Part shown: positions 1-6,399 of the stretch, piece after piece
Numbering within the stretch: the first letter of the stretch is position 1
Layout: each line of letters starts with the position of its first letter
Assembly (NCBI GenBank): GCA_018827585.1
Contig: JAHJXP010000194.1
Location: forward strand, 1 to 10,147
Length of the DNA stretch: 10,147 bases
From: Pseudomonadota bacterium
GTDB lineage: Bacteria > Desulfobacterota > Syntrophia > Syntrophales > UBA5619
Direction of reading: 5' to 3'
Position numbers and translations under genes: made by a program
Notes under the pieces: model-generated
Databases searched by the model: none
Seen by the model: the letters and a program-made list of their open reading frames with translations, nothing else
What the model was told of the DNA's origin: nothing

Positions 1-1
1 C

Positions 2-1945
2 GATCTGCCACTGGTCATAGGGGCGATCCTTCGCCTTTGCGGAATAAGAGGAGAGCTCCTTGATGAAGCGGGCGGGGCTTACTGGCAGATGGCCCATCCC
101 CCGTGCATAATCGATCAACGGATAGCAGAGGTAGAGCTGGTCCTTCGCCCGCGTGGTCGCCACATAGAAAAGTCTCCGCTCCTCCTCTTCGCCTCCCGGT
201 TCCTTCAGGGCGCGGGCGAGAGGCATCATCCCCTCCGAGCACCAGATCATCAGGACCGCCGTCCATTCCAGCCCCTTCGCCTGATGGATCGAGGAGAGCA
301 CCACCCGATCCTGTGCGGTCTCCTTCTGGGAGGCTTCTTCGGTCATATTGGTCAAAAGGGCGAGCTCGCTGAGAAAATCAGCCAACGAGGCAAAGCGGGA
401 GGAAAAATTGGCGAGTTGGATCAGATCCTCTTCCCGGGAAGCGGCGTCGCTGTACCTCTCCCGGAGCAGATCACGGTAACCGCTTTTCAGGACCGCGTCG
501 ATCAGCTCGACGGGGCCTGCTTCGGCAAAGTCATGGAGGCGGCGGAAGGTCTCCTGGAATCTGGTCAGGCTCTGGATTGCCGTGCGCGTTGCGCTCTTCG
601 TGAATTCCTCCGTGAGAATCGCTGCATGGGGATCGGAACGGCCGGCAATGAAACGCCAGACCTTCTCCGCCGTGGCCCGGCCGATCTTCGCGTACAGCCC
701 TAGGACACGCCGCCAGGCCATTTCATCCCTGGGATTGACGAGGATCCGGAGATAACCTGTGACATCCTTGATATGGGCCTGTTCGAAGAAGCGGATGCCG
801 GAACGGATCTCGAAGGGGATCCCCCGGCGGGTCATCTCCATCTGGACCTCCATGGAGTGATAGTGGGCCCGGTAGAGGACGGCGATCTCGCCGAGCGGGA
901 TGCCGCCGCGATGGAGCTCCAAGATGCGCTGGGCAACGAAGTCGGCCTGCTGGAGGACGTTTCTCGCCGGGGCGAGGACCGGGCGCAGCCCCTGCCCTCG
1001 GACCGCCCGCAGGGTCTTCTGAAACTGCTTTTCGTTGTTTTCGATGCAGAGGTTCGCCAGGTGCAGGATCTCCGGCGTACTGCGGTAGTTGGTCTCCAGC
1101 TTGAAAATCCGGCATTCCGGATACCGTTCCGGAAACCGCATGATGTTCTCGAAGTTGGCCCCCCGGAAGGAATAGATGCTCTGGGAATCGTCCCCCACGA
1201 CCATAAGGTTCCGGTGCCGGGAGGCGATCAGATCCATGATCTCTGCCTGGAGGCGGTTCGTGTCCTGGTACTCGTCGACAAGGCAATGGAGGAAGCGCCC
1301 GGCATATGCCTCCCGAACATCTTCAAAACGCAGCAGGAGCTCCCGCCAGTTGAAGAGGAGATCGTCGAAGTCCATGACGTTGAGCGCCTTCTTCCGCTCC
1401 CGGTAGCGCGCGGCGACGGCGGCGATCTCTTCCGTACGGTGCGCGAAGAAAGGGTAGCGGTTTCTGATCACTTCGCCAAGCGGCGTCTCCGTGTTTACGG
1501 CCAGACTGACCATCTCCCCCACCACTTCGCCCCGGGGGAATTTTTCACTTTTTACGGCCACTCCGCACTCGGCGATGCAGGTGTTGAGGAGCTGCCTGGC
1601 GTCCTCGCTGTCCATGATCGAAAAATTGCGCCCATAACCGAGGCGGTCGGCGTGTGCCCGGAGCGTCAGATGGGCGCAGTGATGGAAGGTCCCGCCCCAG
1701 AGGCCGCCGATCTCCCTGCCGATGAGCGCCTCAACCCGGGAGAGCATGGACCGTGCGGCCTTGTTCGTGAATGTCGACAGCATGATCCGCTCCGGCGGGA
1801 TGCCGTTCTCGACCAGGCGGGCGACGCGATAGGTCAGCGTCCGTGTCTTCCCGCTCCCCGCGCCGGCGATCACCAGAAGCGGCCCCTTTTCCTCCATCAC
1901 CACGCGCCACTGTTCCGGGTTGAGTTCTTTTTCGTAAGCGATCAT
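2..1945 (-). CDS. UvrD/PcrA/Rep-family ATP-dependent DNA helicase (partial, C-terminus outside window)
   Basis: This is a superfamily 1A 3'-5' DNA helicase that unwinds DNA during repair or replication restart in the cytoplasm. The frame is open for 648 codons from an ATG at 1945 and runs off the left edge. The helicase motifs appear in order: Walker A GAGSGKT (residues 28-34), the DEYQDTN box (224-230), GDDSQSIYSFRG (about 250-261), a motif IV segment with LETNYRSTPEIL, motif V with HQAKGLEW (about 550-560), and motif VI with LFYVATTRAK (about 585-597). The visible end, with PARFI then YDQWQI, resembles the final segment of these proteins, so probably few residues are missing. Rep is about 673 residues and UvrD/PcrA about 720-750, so this is a shorter type. 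The upstream AAGGGAAAG is a weak ribosome site, so the start is likely but not certain. It is divergent from the MBL gene. UvrD, PcrA and Rep cannot be separated from this window. Confidence 0.95.
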   Translation of the reverse strand, partial: MIAYEKELNPEQWRVVMEEKGPLLVIAGAGSGKTRTLTYRVARLVENGIPPERIMLSTFTNKAARSMLSRVEALIGREIGGLWGGTFHHCAHLTLRAHADRLGYGRNFSIMDSEDARQLLNTCIAECGVAVKSEKFPRGEVVGEMVSLAVNTETPLGEVIRNRYPFFAHRTEEIAAVAARYRERKKALNVMDFDDLLFNWRELLLRFEDVREAYAGRFLHCLVDEYQDTNRLQAEIMDLIASRHRNLMVVGDDSQSIYSFRGANFENIMRFPERYPECRIFKLETNYRSTPEILHLANLCIENNEKQFQKTLRAVRGQGLRPVLAPARNVLQQADFVAQRILELHRGGIPLGEIAVLYRAHYHSMEVQMEMTRRGIPFEIRSGIRFFEQAHIKDVTGYLRILVNPRDEMAWRRVLGLYAKIGRATAEKVWRFIAGRSDPHAAILTEEFTKSATRTAIQSLTRFQETFRRLHDFAEAGPVELIDAVLKSGYRDLLRERYSDAASREEDLIQLANFSSRFASLADFLSELALLTNMTEEASQKETAQDRVVLSSIHQAKGLEWTAVLMIWCSEGMMPLARALKEPGGEEEERRLFYVATTRAKDQLYLCYPLIDYARGMGHLPVSPARFIKELSSYSAKAKDRPYDQWQI

Positions 1946-2051
1946 CTTTCGATCTTTCCCTTGTCCCGTTTCTCCGGCGCCGGGCGCAATAAAGGGGGGC
2001 AATTCTTCAAGAGCCGGATACCTTTGTATTTCTCCGTATATGGTCCAAGTT

Positions 2052-2142
2052 GTCATTCCCACGCGGGCGGGAATCAAGTCTATTGAAGACCTTCCGGATT
2101 CCCGCTCCCCTCCTTCGCGAGGACAAGCTTTGCGGGAATGAC
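2052..2142. repeat. REP-like double inverted repeat (ATTCCC...GGGAAT pair)
   Basis: The outer ends are GTCATTCCC (2052-2060) and its exact complement GGGAATGAC (2134-2142). Inside, ATTCCC (2055-2060) faces GGGAAT (2069-2074) across 8 bases, and ATTCCCGC (2098-2105) faces GCGGGAAT (2132-2139) across 26 bases. Two adjacent hairpins within a larger inverted repeat is the layout of REP/BIME-type dispersed elements. The first hairpin fits the ATTCCC-N8-GGGAAT consensus of neisserial dRS3 repeats. Similar sequences are common between genes in Desulfobacterota. Copy number in this genome cannot be seen here. Confidence 0.75.
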
Positions 2143-2149
2143 AGAGTTG

Positions 2150-2166
2150 GGCCTTTTTCAAAGGCC
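2150..2166. repeat. Short perfect hairpin next to the REP-like element
   Basis: GGCCTTT (2150-2156) and AAAGGCC (2160-2166) form a perfect 7-bp stem with a 3-base loop, 8 bases beyond the REP-like element. It may be the tail of the same dispersed element. No gene ends here, so a terminator role is unlikely. Confidence 0.45.
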
Positions 2167-2270
2167 TCACGGGGTCGTCAAGGCTACGCCTCAAAAAGCT
2201 CCGGGACTATAGGGTAAAATTACGGGCCGGTCAAGGAAATAGGGGCGAAAACAGCGGCGGCCTGTTTCCC

Positions 2271-2300
2271 TTGACATTTCCGGCACGTCGTTTCTATAGT
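2271..2300 (+). promoter_or_regulatory. Sigma-70-type promoter of the MBL-fold gene
   Basis: A perfect -35 TTGACA (2271-2276) and a -10 TATAGT (2295-2300, five of six matches) are separated by 18 bases. The expected transcription start, about 7 bases past the -10, is at 2307-2308, which is the A of the predicted ATG. There is no Shine-Dalgarno sequence before the ATG, so the transcript is probably leaderless or nearly so. Confidence 0.7.
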
Positions 2301-2307
2301 AACGGCT

Positions 2308-3237
2308 ATGGAAGAGCAATCCTTCGGTCCGGTCCGTTTCCTCCCCGGCGAAAACCGGGGCCGCTACCCATTCTGCCATTCCCTCTACATCGAAGGCGCG
2401 GGCGTTCTGATCGATCCGGCCTCCAGCCGGGAGAGGCTGATCCGGCTACACGCCGAACAGGGGGTGAAGATGGTCTGGCTGAGCCACTGGCACGAGGACC
2501 ATTTCATGCACCTGGACCTCTTCGATGACCTCCCCCTGTGGGTCTCGCCCCTGGACGCACCGCCTCTTGCCGATCTTCAGGTTCTCCTGGACTGGTACGG
2601 CTTCAATGCCGAGGAACGGCCGTTCTGGGAGTCGCTCCTCCTGGAGCAGTTTCATTTCCGTCCGAGGAGACCGGCCAGAAACCTTCTGGGAGGCGAGACT
2701 ATCCGGCTGGGGGATGTCTCCGTGGAGGTGCTCGCAACGCCGGGCCATACCCCCGGCCATCTGGCCTTCTTCTTCCGGGAGAACGGCGTTCTGTTCACCG
2801 GGGATTACGATCTTACCCGTTTCGGGCCGTGGTACGGCGACGTATTTTCCGACATCGACCAGACGCGGGCCTCCCTCTCCCGCCTCCAGGGGATTGCCGC
2901 CCGGATCGTCCTGACCGGCCATGAAAAGGGCTTCTTCGAGCGGCCTCCGGCAGAGCTTTGGGAATCATACGGGGCGGTGATCGCGGAGAGGGAAAAGAAG
3001 CTTCTTGCCCTGCTGGAGACGCCCAGGACCCTCCCGGAGATCGTCGAGGCCCGGATCATATACGGCAAGGAGCGGGAGCCGAAGGCGTTTTTTGACTTCG
3101 GGGAGCGGGTCCACATGAAAAAGCACCTGGACCATCTCATCCGGCGCGGCCTCGTGATCCGGGAGGATGAACTTTATCGGAAAATCTTTAGCGAAGCCCC
3201 CCTTCCCCGGGGCGGCGATTTCCGTCAGGGGAGATAG
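2308..3237 (+). CDS. MBL-fold metallo-hydrolase with LACTB2-like C-terminal domain
   Basis: This 309-residue cytoplasmic protein belongs to the metallo-beta-lactamase superfamily, which hydrolyses ester, thioester or phosphodiester bonds at a two-metal centre. The metal ligands are visible: H60-W-H62-E-D64-H65 (the HxHxDH motif), TPGH147, D166 in FTGDYD, and H205 in LTGH. Residues about 228-294 form a helical, winged-helix-like tail with a KKHLDHLIRRGLV segment, as in LACTB2-type members. It has no signal peptide or membrane segment. The start at 2308 is chosen because the N-terminus (PGENRGRYPFCHSLYIEG) looks like the usual first strand pair and the promoter ends exactly there. The gene stands alone, divergent from the helicase and convergent with the DUF362 gene. 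The substrate cannot be told from sequence, and a glyoxalase II-type or nuclease-type role are both possible. Confidence 0.93.
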   Translation: MEEQSFGPVRFLPGENRGRYPFCHSLYIEGAGVLIDPASSRERLIRLHAEQGVKMVWLSHWHEDHFMHLDLFDDLPLWVSPLDAPPLADLQVLLDWYGFNAEERPFWESLLLEQFHFRPRRPARNLLGGETIRLGDVSVEVLATPGHTPGHLAFFFRENGVLFTGDYDLTRFGPWYGDVFSDIDQTRASLSRLQGIAARIVLTGHEKGFFERPPAELWESYGAVIAEREKKLLALLETPRTLPEIVEARIIYGKEREPKAFFDFGERVHMKKHLDHLIRRGLVIREDELYRKIFSEAPLPRGGDFRQGR

Positions 3238-3243
3238 AGAAGC

Positions 3244-3268
3244 TGCGCGGCAATGCGCAAGTATTGCC
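3244..3268. terminator. Possible weak bidirectional hairpin between convergent genes
   Basis: In the 36-base gap between the MBL stop (3237) and the DUF362 stop (3274), GGCAAT (3249-3254) pairs with ATTGCC (3263-3268). Alternatively TGCGC (3244-3248) pairs with GCGCA (3255-3259). There is no T-tract on either side, so this is a weak candidate for shared termination. Confidence 0.25.
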
Positions 3269-3273
3269 ACCGG

Positions 3274-4284
3274 TCAAATCGAGGGCGTAAAGCCGATCTC
3301 GCGGGCATAGTCGAACTGCCTGCGCCAGGGGATGCCGGGATGAGCCAGGTCGAAGGGTTTTGCGCCTATCTGTTGCAAGGACGCCTCGTCGACGGCCACG
3401 GGGTGGAATCCACCGATAAAGCCGAAATCATCCGCGATGGCCGGATGCGTTCCCGGCAGGCAGTCGCACTCCGAGAGGATCCGGATCAGCCCGTTGACGA
3501 GGACGGTATTTCGCCCGATTTGCTCCCAGAGGACCGCGGCCGTCTCCACGAGTTTCTCCTGGAAGACGGTCTCATCCGTCTCCCAGAAGATCCTCAGAGC
3601 GGTCTGCGGGCAGAGGGCGATGCACTGGGAGCAGCCGACGCAGACCTCGAGATCGTACACAGGGTCCCCGTCCTCGGGCAGGACGGCGGCGCCCGCGGGG
3701 CAGACCTCGGCGCACAGGCCGCACCGGTTGCATTTTCCCGGTTTAAGAACGGGATGGGCGTCGGCATGCATCCGCTGCTTCTGCGCGCGGGAGGCCAGTC
3801 CCATGGAGATGTTCTTTATCGCGCCGCCGAAGCCCGTTCCCATATGTCCCTTGAAGTGGGAAAAGATAACGAAGCCGTCGGCCTTCCGGATGACCGAGGC
3901 GACCTGGACCGTGGAAAAATGTTTGAATCCGGAAGGGATATCTTCCACGTCGCGGCCATCCACATCCCCCAACCGGACGGGACAGCCGAGGTACTCCTCC
4001 GTGAAGCCGTGCTGTGCGGCCGTATCCAGGCTGTCGGCCGGGGTGCGCCTGCCGCCGGAATAAAGGACGGTAGTATCGAAGACAAAAGGTTCGACTCCGG
4101 ATTCCCGAAGCCACCGGACGATCTCGCGCGTGTAGCGGGGGTGGAGAAAACCGGTGTTTCCCCTCTCCCCCCAGTGGACCTTGACCCCCACCGTCTGGCC
4201 GGGAGGAAAACATTTTTCGAGGCCGGTCAACAGCTGGCGAAGCGACTCCGTTGAATTTCCTGGGACCTGGATGATATCAGACAT
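3274..4284 (-). CDS. DUF362 domain protein with two [4Fe-4S] ferredoxin motifs
   Basis: This 336-residue protein has a DUF362 fold interrupted by a bacterial-type 2[4Fe-4S] ferredoxin insert. DUF362 marks are KVHWGERGNTGFLHP (35-49), SHFKGHMGTGFGGAIKN (142-158), and ECDCLPGTH followed by HPVAVDEASL (272-303). The cluster ligands are C185, C188, C191, C195 and C215, C218, C221, C225, two classical CxxCxxCxxxC sets. It has no signal peptide, so it probably acts in the cytoplasm as an electron carrier or an Fe-S-dependent maturation factor; the DUF362 biochemical role is not settled. The ribosome site GAGGT lies 5-6 bases before the ATG and overlaps the TGA of the upstream E1-like gene, so the two are almost certainly one operon and translationally coupled. 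Given the nearby AOR gene it is a candidate redox partner; that link is inference. Confidence 0.92.
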   Translation of the reverse strand: MSDIIQVPGNSTESLRQLLTGLEKCFPPGQTVGVKVHWGERGNTGFLHPRYTREIVRWLRESGVEPFVFDTTVLYSGGRRTPADSLDTAAQHGFTEEYLGCPVRLGDVDGRDVEDIPSGFKHFSTVQVASVIRKADGFVIFSHFKGHMGTGFGGAIKNISMGLASRAQKQRMHADAHPVLKPGKCNRCGLCAEVCPAGAAVLPEDGDPVYDLEVCVGCSQCIALCPQTALRIFWETDETVFQEKLVETAAVLWEQIGRNTVLVNGLIRILSECDCLPGTHPAIADDFGFIGGFHPVAVDEASLQQIGAKPFDLAHPGIPWRRQFDYAREIGFTPSI

Positions 4285-4292
4285 GAACTACC

Positions 4293-5189
4293 TCAGTTTA
4301 TGGACTTTCCCGTCTTGGTCATTTGCTCCCTGTTAAGGAAAAATTCCTCAAACCGGCCGTTTTCCAGGTCAAAATACGCCATGGTCCCGCGGAACAGCCT
4401 CCCGCGCTTCAACAAGATCTTGAGAACCTCCATGGCCTGGAAGGTCCCCATCCAGGCGGCAGTCACCGCCGGAGTGCCCAGAATGGCTTCGGGGCTCTCC
4501 TTTTTATCCTGCGGTTCAGCAGTTCCGTATAGCTGTTTCAGTCCGGGATCACCGGGGCAGATCGTTATCATCCGGCCCTCGAAGCCCGCTATCGCCCCGT
4601 GGACCATCGGTATCCCGAGCCGTTGGCAGGCGGCCTCGAGAATCAGTCGATCCGGCACATTATCCAGGGCATCGACCACCACCTCGGCGCCGGCCAATAT
4701 CTCGTCGATCCCGGGGGCCTCCAGTTTCACCTGGCGCGGAATGACCTTCACGCCGGGATTGATGGATGCCACGGACTCCGCCGCCACCTCCGTTTTGAAC
4801 CGCTTCAATGTCTGTTCATTGCTCAGCGCCTGGCGATTCAGGTTCGTCTCATCAAACCGGTCTTGGTCAGCTACGATCAAGCGCCCCACGCCAAGCCTGG
4901 CCAGGAGGATGATAACCTGGCCGCCCAACCCGCCGGCGCCGGCTACAGCCACCTGTGCTTCCGCCAAGCGGAGCTGTTCCGCCGCGGAAAGGAGATCCCG
5001 GTTTCGGAGATACCTGCAGGGATAAACGCCGAGCCTTAAAGCCTCCGTATAGATTTCAGGAAAGCTCAGGCCGCACTGAGCGGTGATTTCCAGAACCGCC
5101 CGATCCTCGATGACCTGAACCTCCCGGCCCGCCGGATCGACGATTTTTCTGGAGCGCTCGTGAATCAAATGATGCCACTCTGATGCCAT
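4293..5189 (-). CDS. ThiF/MoeB/HesA-family E1-like adenylyltransferase, probably for the GG-tailed carrier
   Basis: E1-like enzymes of this family use ATP to adenylate the C-terminal Gly-Gly of MoaD/ThiS sulfur carriers. The Rossmann nucleotide motif is GAGGLGG (84-90), followed by D108-x-D110, the NLNRQ signature (116-120) with the conserved Arg, Lys132, and the ALDN segment (174-177). The N-terminal segment RYLRN...EQLRL before the Rossmann fold is typical. The zinc-binding CxxC pairs found in MoeB and ThiF are absent: the few cysteines (39, 58, 188, 211) do not form such pairs. I place the start at 5189 because GGAGG lies about 10 bases upstream. The frame also has ATG codons at 5198 and 5225, but the former abuts the ribosome site and the latter lies upstream of it. 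The product is 298 residues. It is divergent from the MoaD-like gene by about 150 bases and co-transcribed with the DUF362 gene. It most likely serves pterin dithiolene synthesis for the tungsten enzyme. Confidence 0.9.
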   Translation of the reverse strand: MASEWHHLIHERSRKIVDPAGREVQVIEDRAVLEITAQCGLSFPEIYTEALRLGVYPCRYLRNRDLLSAAEQLRLAEAQVAVAGAGGLGGQVIILLARLGVGRLIVADQDRFDETNLNRQALSNEQTLKRFKTEVAAESVASINPGVKVIPRQVKLEAPGIDEILAGAEVVVDALDNVPDRLILEAACQRLGIPMVHGAIAGFEGRMITICPGDPGLKQLYGTAEPQDKKESPEAILGTPAVTAAWMGTFQAMEVLKILLKRGRLFRGTMAYFDLENGRFEEFFLNREQMTKTGKSIN

Positions 5190-5340
5190 GTGAATCATCC
5201 CTCCTTCCGAAGGCATTGATATCATAAACAGGCCCGTTGGGCCATGCGGAAATCACGGGTTTGAGAAAAAAAGAGGACATTCTTCGACAGGGGATATACA
5301 ATAGATCAGGCAAGGGGATGAATATTCAAAGAGGTGGATG
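5190..5340. promoter_or_regulatory. Divergent promoter region between the E1-like and MoaD-like genes
   Basis: This region of about 150 bases must drive both genes. For the plus-strand carrier gene, AGGACA (5274-5279) and TACAAT (5297-5302) are 17 bases apart and match the -35 and -10 consensus at four and five positions. On the minus strand TATGAT (5219-5224 read in reverse) could be a -10 for the E1-like gene, but I see no good -35. A perfect short palindrome, GGCCC-GTT-GGGCC (5231-5243), lies between the two and could be a regulator site. The carrier ribosome site is AGAGGT (5330-5335). Confidence 0.45.
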
Positions 5341-5580
5341 ATGAAGATCGAACTGAATCTGTTTGCTTCCCTGGCCCGTTATGTCTCCCGGGAAGCGGGC
5401 CGTTTCACAGGCGAGATCGAGGTGGGCGAGGGGGTGACGATCCTGCAACTCCTTCGCAGCCTTGATTTGCCGATGGAGAAGGTCAAGCTTATCTTCCTGA
5501 ACGGCGTACATGCCAGGGGGGATGAAGTGCTTCAGGAAGGGGATCGTGTCGGGGTGTTTCCTCCTGTGGCGGGAGGCTGA
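5341..5580 (+). CDS. MoaD/ThiS-family sulfur-carrier protein (C-terminal Gly-Gly)
   Basis: This small beta-grasp protein of 79 residues resembles MoaD, the small subunit of molybdopterin synthase. MoaD carries sulfur as a C-terminal thiocarboxylate to build the pterin dithiolene. The protein begins with the strand KIELNLFASLARYV, has the IFLNG turn before the last strands, EGDRVGVFPPVAGG at the end, and finishes precisely with Gly-Gly, the residues that are adenylated and thiolated. MoaD proteins are typically about 80 residues. Two ATG codons are adjacent (5338 and 5341). The second is chosen because AGAGGT lies 5 bases ahead of it, while the first touches the ribosome site. It is divergent from the E1-like gene, its likely activator. 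A ThiS role in thiamine synthesis cannot be excluded, but no thiamine genes are nearby and AOR is. Confidence 0.92.
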   Translation: MKIELNLFASLARYVSREAGRFTGEIEVGEGVTILQLLRSLDLPMEKVKLIFLNGVHARGDEVLQEGDRVGVFPPVAGG

Positions 5581-5592
5581 AATCGGCTGCTC

Positions 5593-5610
5593 CCGGAGAT
5601 CACTCTCCGG
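5593..5610. terminator. Hairpin between convergent carrier and 203-residue-protein genes
   Basis: CCGGAGA (5593-5599) and TCTCCGG (5604-5610) form a perfect 7-bp stem with a 4-base loop, 13 bases after the carrier stop and 10 bases before the stop of the opposing gene. The position suits a shared terminator for two convergent genes, but neither strand has a T-tract. Confidence 0.45.
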
Positions 5611-5620
5611 CAGAAGGGAA

Positions 5621-6232
5621 TCAAACCGCCTTTAGCGTTAAATCAACCCGTCCGGCGCCCCATGACCAGTGCCGCAGCCGGTCAGGCTCGACGGCCCGGC
5701 CGTCCACAAGGGCCCGGCGGCATCCCGCCCAGAAATCATCCGACCGATCCCGAAAGAAATCCTCCGCCTCTCGAGCCCCAATCCCGATGCCCCGTTCAAG
5801 AAGCGACGGGCCCAGCTCTCGAACGGTCAGGTTAAAGAGCTTAAGCGTCACCTGTCCTTTCTCAATAGCCTGAGATTCCTCATTCTGCTTGCATGTGACC
5901 TGGCTGCGCAGGGGGGCGTAGAAACCGCCTCGCCGCAGGGCGGCGCCGAGCAAACCCGGCAAGGCGCCGGAAAGGGCCAGGACTGCCCCATTCCGGACAG
6001 TGACCCTGTCCAGGTCGTCGACGGACCGGCCATCCAGGAATACAGTCTGAATTCTCCTTTCTATATATTCTTCGGACAACCGGAGCGCTTCAAGAAGAAA
6101 AGTCTTCACGCTGCAGCCGACCCGCACCTTCAGGACGACCCCCTGTTGCAGGAAGGGAAAAAAGAAAGGAATCAGGCCGGGGTGAACGGTCAGATTCAGG
6201 TGTGTTTCCGGCACTACCTTCGTGTTGAACAT
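5621..6232 (-). CDS. Uncharacterised 203-residue protein with a beta-grasp-like segment, in the AOR locus
   Basis: I do not recognise a named family, though I recall similar unnamed proteins in Desulfobacterota. The N-terminal half looks like a ubiquitin-like beta-grasp: strand LKVRVGCSV (34-42), helix TFLLEALRLSEEYIERRI (44-61), then TVFLDGRSV (63-71) and TVRNGAVLALSGALPG (78-93). This mirrors the LIFLNG...EGDRVGVFPPVAGG pattern of the neighbouring carrier. A RRGG (100-103) follows but is internal. The C-terminal half (about 126-203) has RALVDGRAVEPDRL, faintly like FLDGRSVDDLDRV of the first half. It has no signal peptide; residues 19-31 are hydrophobic but too short to span a membrane convincingly. 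AAAGGG sits only one base before the ATG at 6232, so the start is uncertain. The gene follows AOR on the same strand, 167 bases away, but a hairpin separates them. A role in tungsten-cofactor insertion or carrier biology is inference. Confidence 0.75.
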   Translation of the reverse strand: MFNTKVVPETHLNLTVHPGLIPFFFPFLQQGVVLKVRVGCSVKTFLLEALRLSEEYIERRIQTVFLDGRSVDDLDRVTVRNGAVLALSGALPGLLGAALRRGGFYAPLRSQVTCKQNEESQAIEKGQVTLKLFNLTVRELGPSLLERGIGIGAREAEDFFRDRSDDFWAGCRRALVDGRAVEPDRLRHWSWGAGRVDLTLKAV

Positions 6233-6241
6233 ACCCTTTAT

Positions 6242-6298
6242 ATGAAAATCCCCCCCTTATCCCCCTTTACCAAAGGGGGGTAAGGGGGGGATTTTCAT
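6242..6298. repeat. 57-nt near-perfect palindrome with C7/G7 tracts
   Basis: The 27-base arms at 6242-6268 and 6272-6298 are complementary at 26 of 27 positions around a 3-base loop. Each arm begins or ends with ATGAAAAT/ATTTTCAT and holds runs of seven and five or six C (or G). The AAATCCCCCC...GGGGGGATTT type is a common dispersed intergenic repeat in Desulfobacterota and other bacteria. It lies 10 bases upstream of the 203-residue-protein start and 101 bases past the AOR stop, where it could impede transcription or stabilise an RNA end. Confidence 0.85.
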
Positions 6299-6349
6299 GC
6301 TTCGTTGAGCCCGCTTAGGGCATGGGTGTTAATAAAGGACTTCAACGGC

Positions 6350-6379
6350 GGCGGGGAGGGCATCCCTGCCCTCCCCGCC
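6350..6379 (-). terminator. Strong hairpin downstream of AOR
   Basis: Arms 6350-6362 and 6367-6379 form a perfect 13-bp GC-rich stem with a 4-base loop, 20 bases beyond the AOR stop codon. On the minus strand it is followed by GCCGTTGAAGTCCTTTATT, which holds only a weak and displaced T-run. It is a likely terminator or 3'-end stabiliser for the AOR message, not a textbook intrinsic terminator. Confidence 0.6.
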
Positions 6380-6399
6380 TGCCCTGTGAATGGATTTCC

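Larger units (their letters stand above)
1946..2307. other. Intergenic region between divergent helicase and MBL genes
   Basis: This 362-base gap holds no credible gene. It contains a GC-rich palindrome (CCGGCGCCGG) close to the helicase start, the paired ATTCCC/GGGAAT hairpins at 2052-2142, a short perfect hairpin at 2150-2166, and the promoter of the MBL gene at 2271-2300. I see no clear sigma-70 promoter for the helicase on the minus strand. Frames through this stretch are short and lack ribosome sites. Confidence 0.7.

Noticed and set aside
773..2086. Long 437-codon plus-strand reading frame
   Set aside because: It lies antisense to the helicase, whose motifs are all present and in order in the opposite frame; the plus-strand frame is a by-product of GC-rich codon use.
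3253..4254. 333-codon plus-strand frame
   Set aside because: Antisense to the DUF362/ferredoxin gene with its eight cluster cysteines; no ribosome site or recognisable domain.
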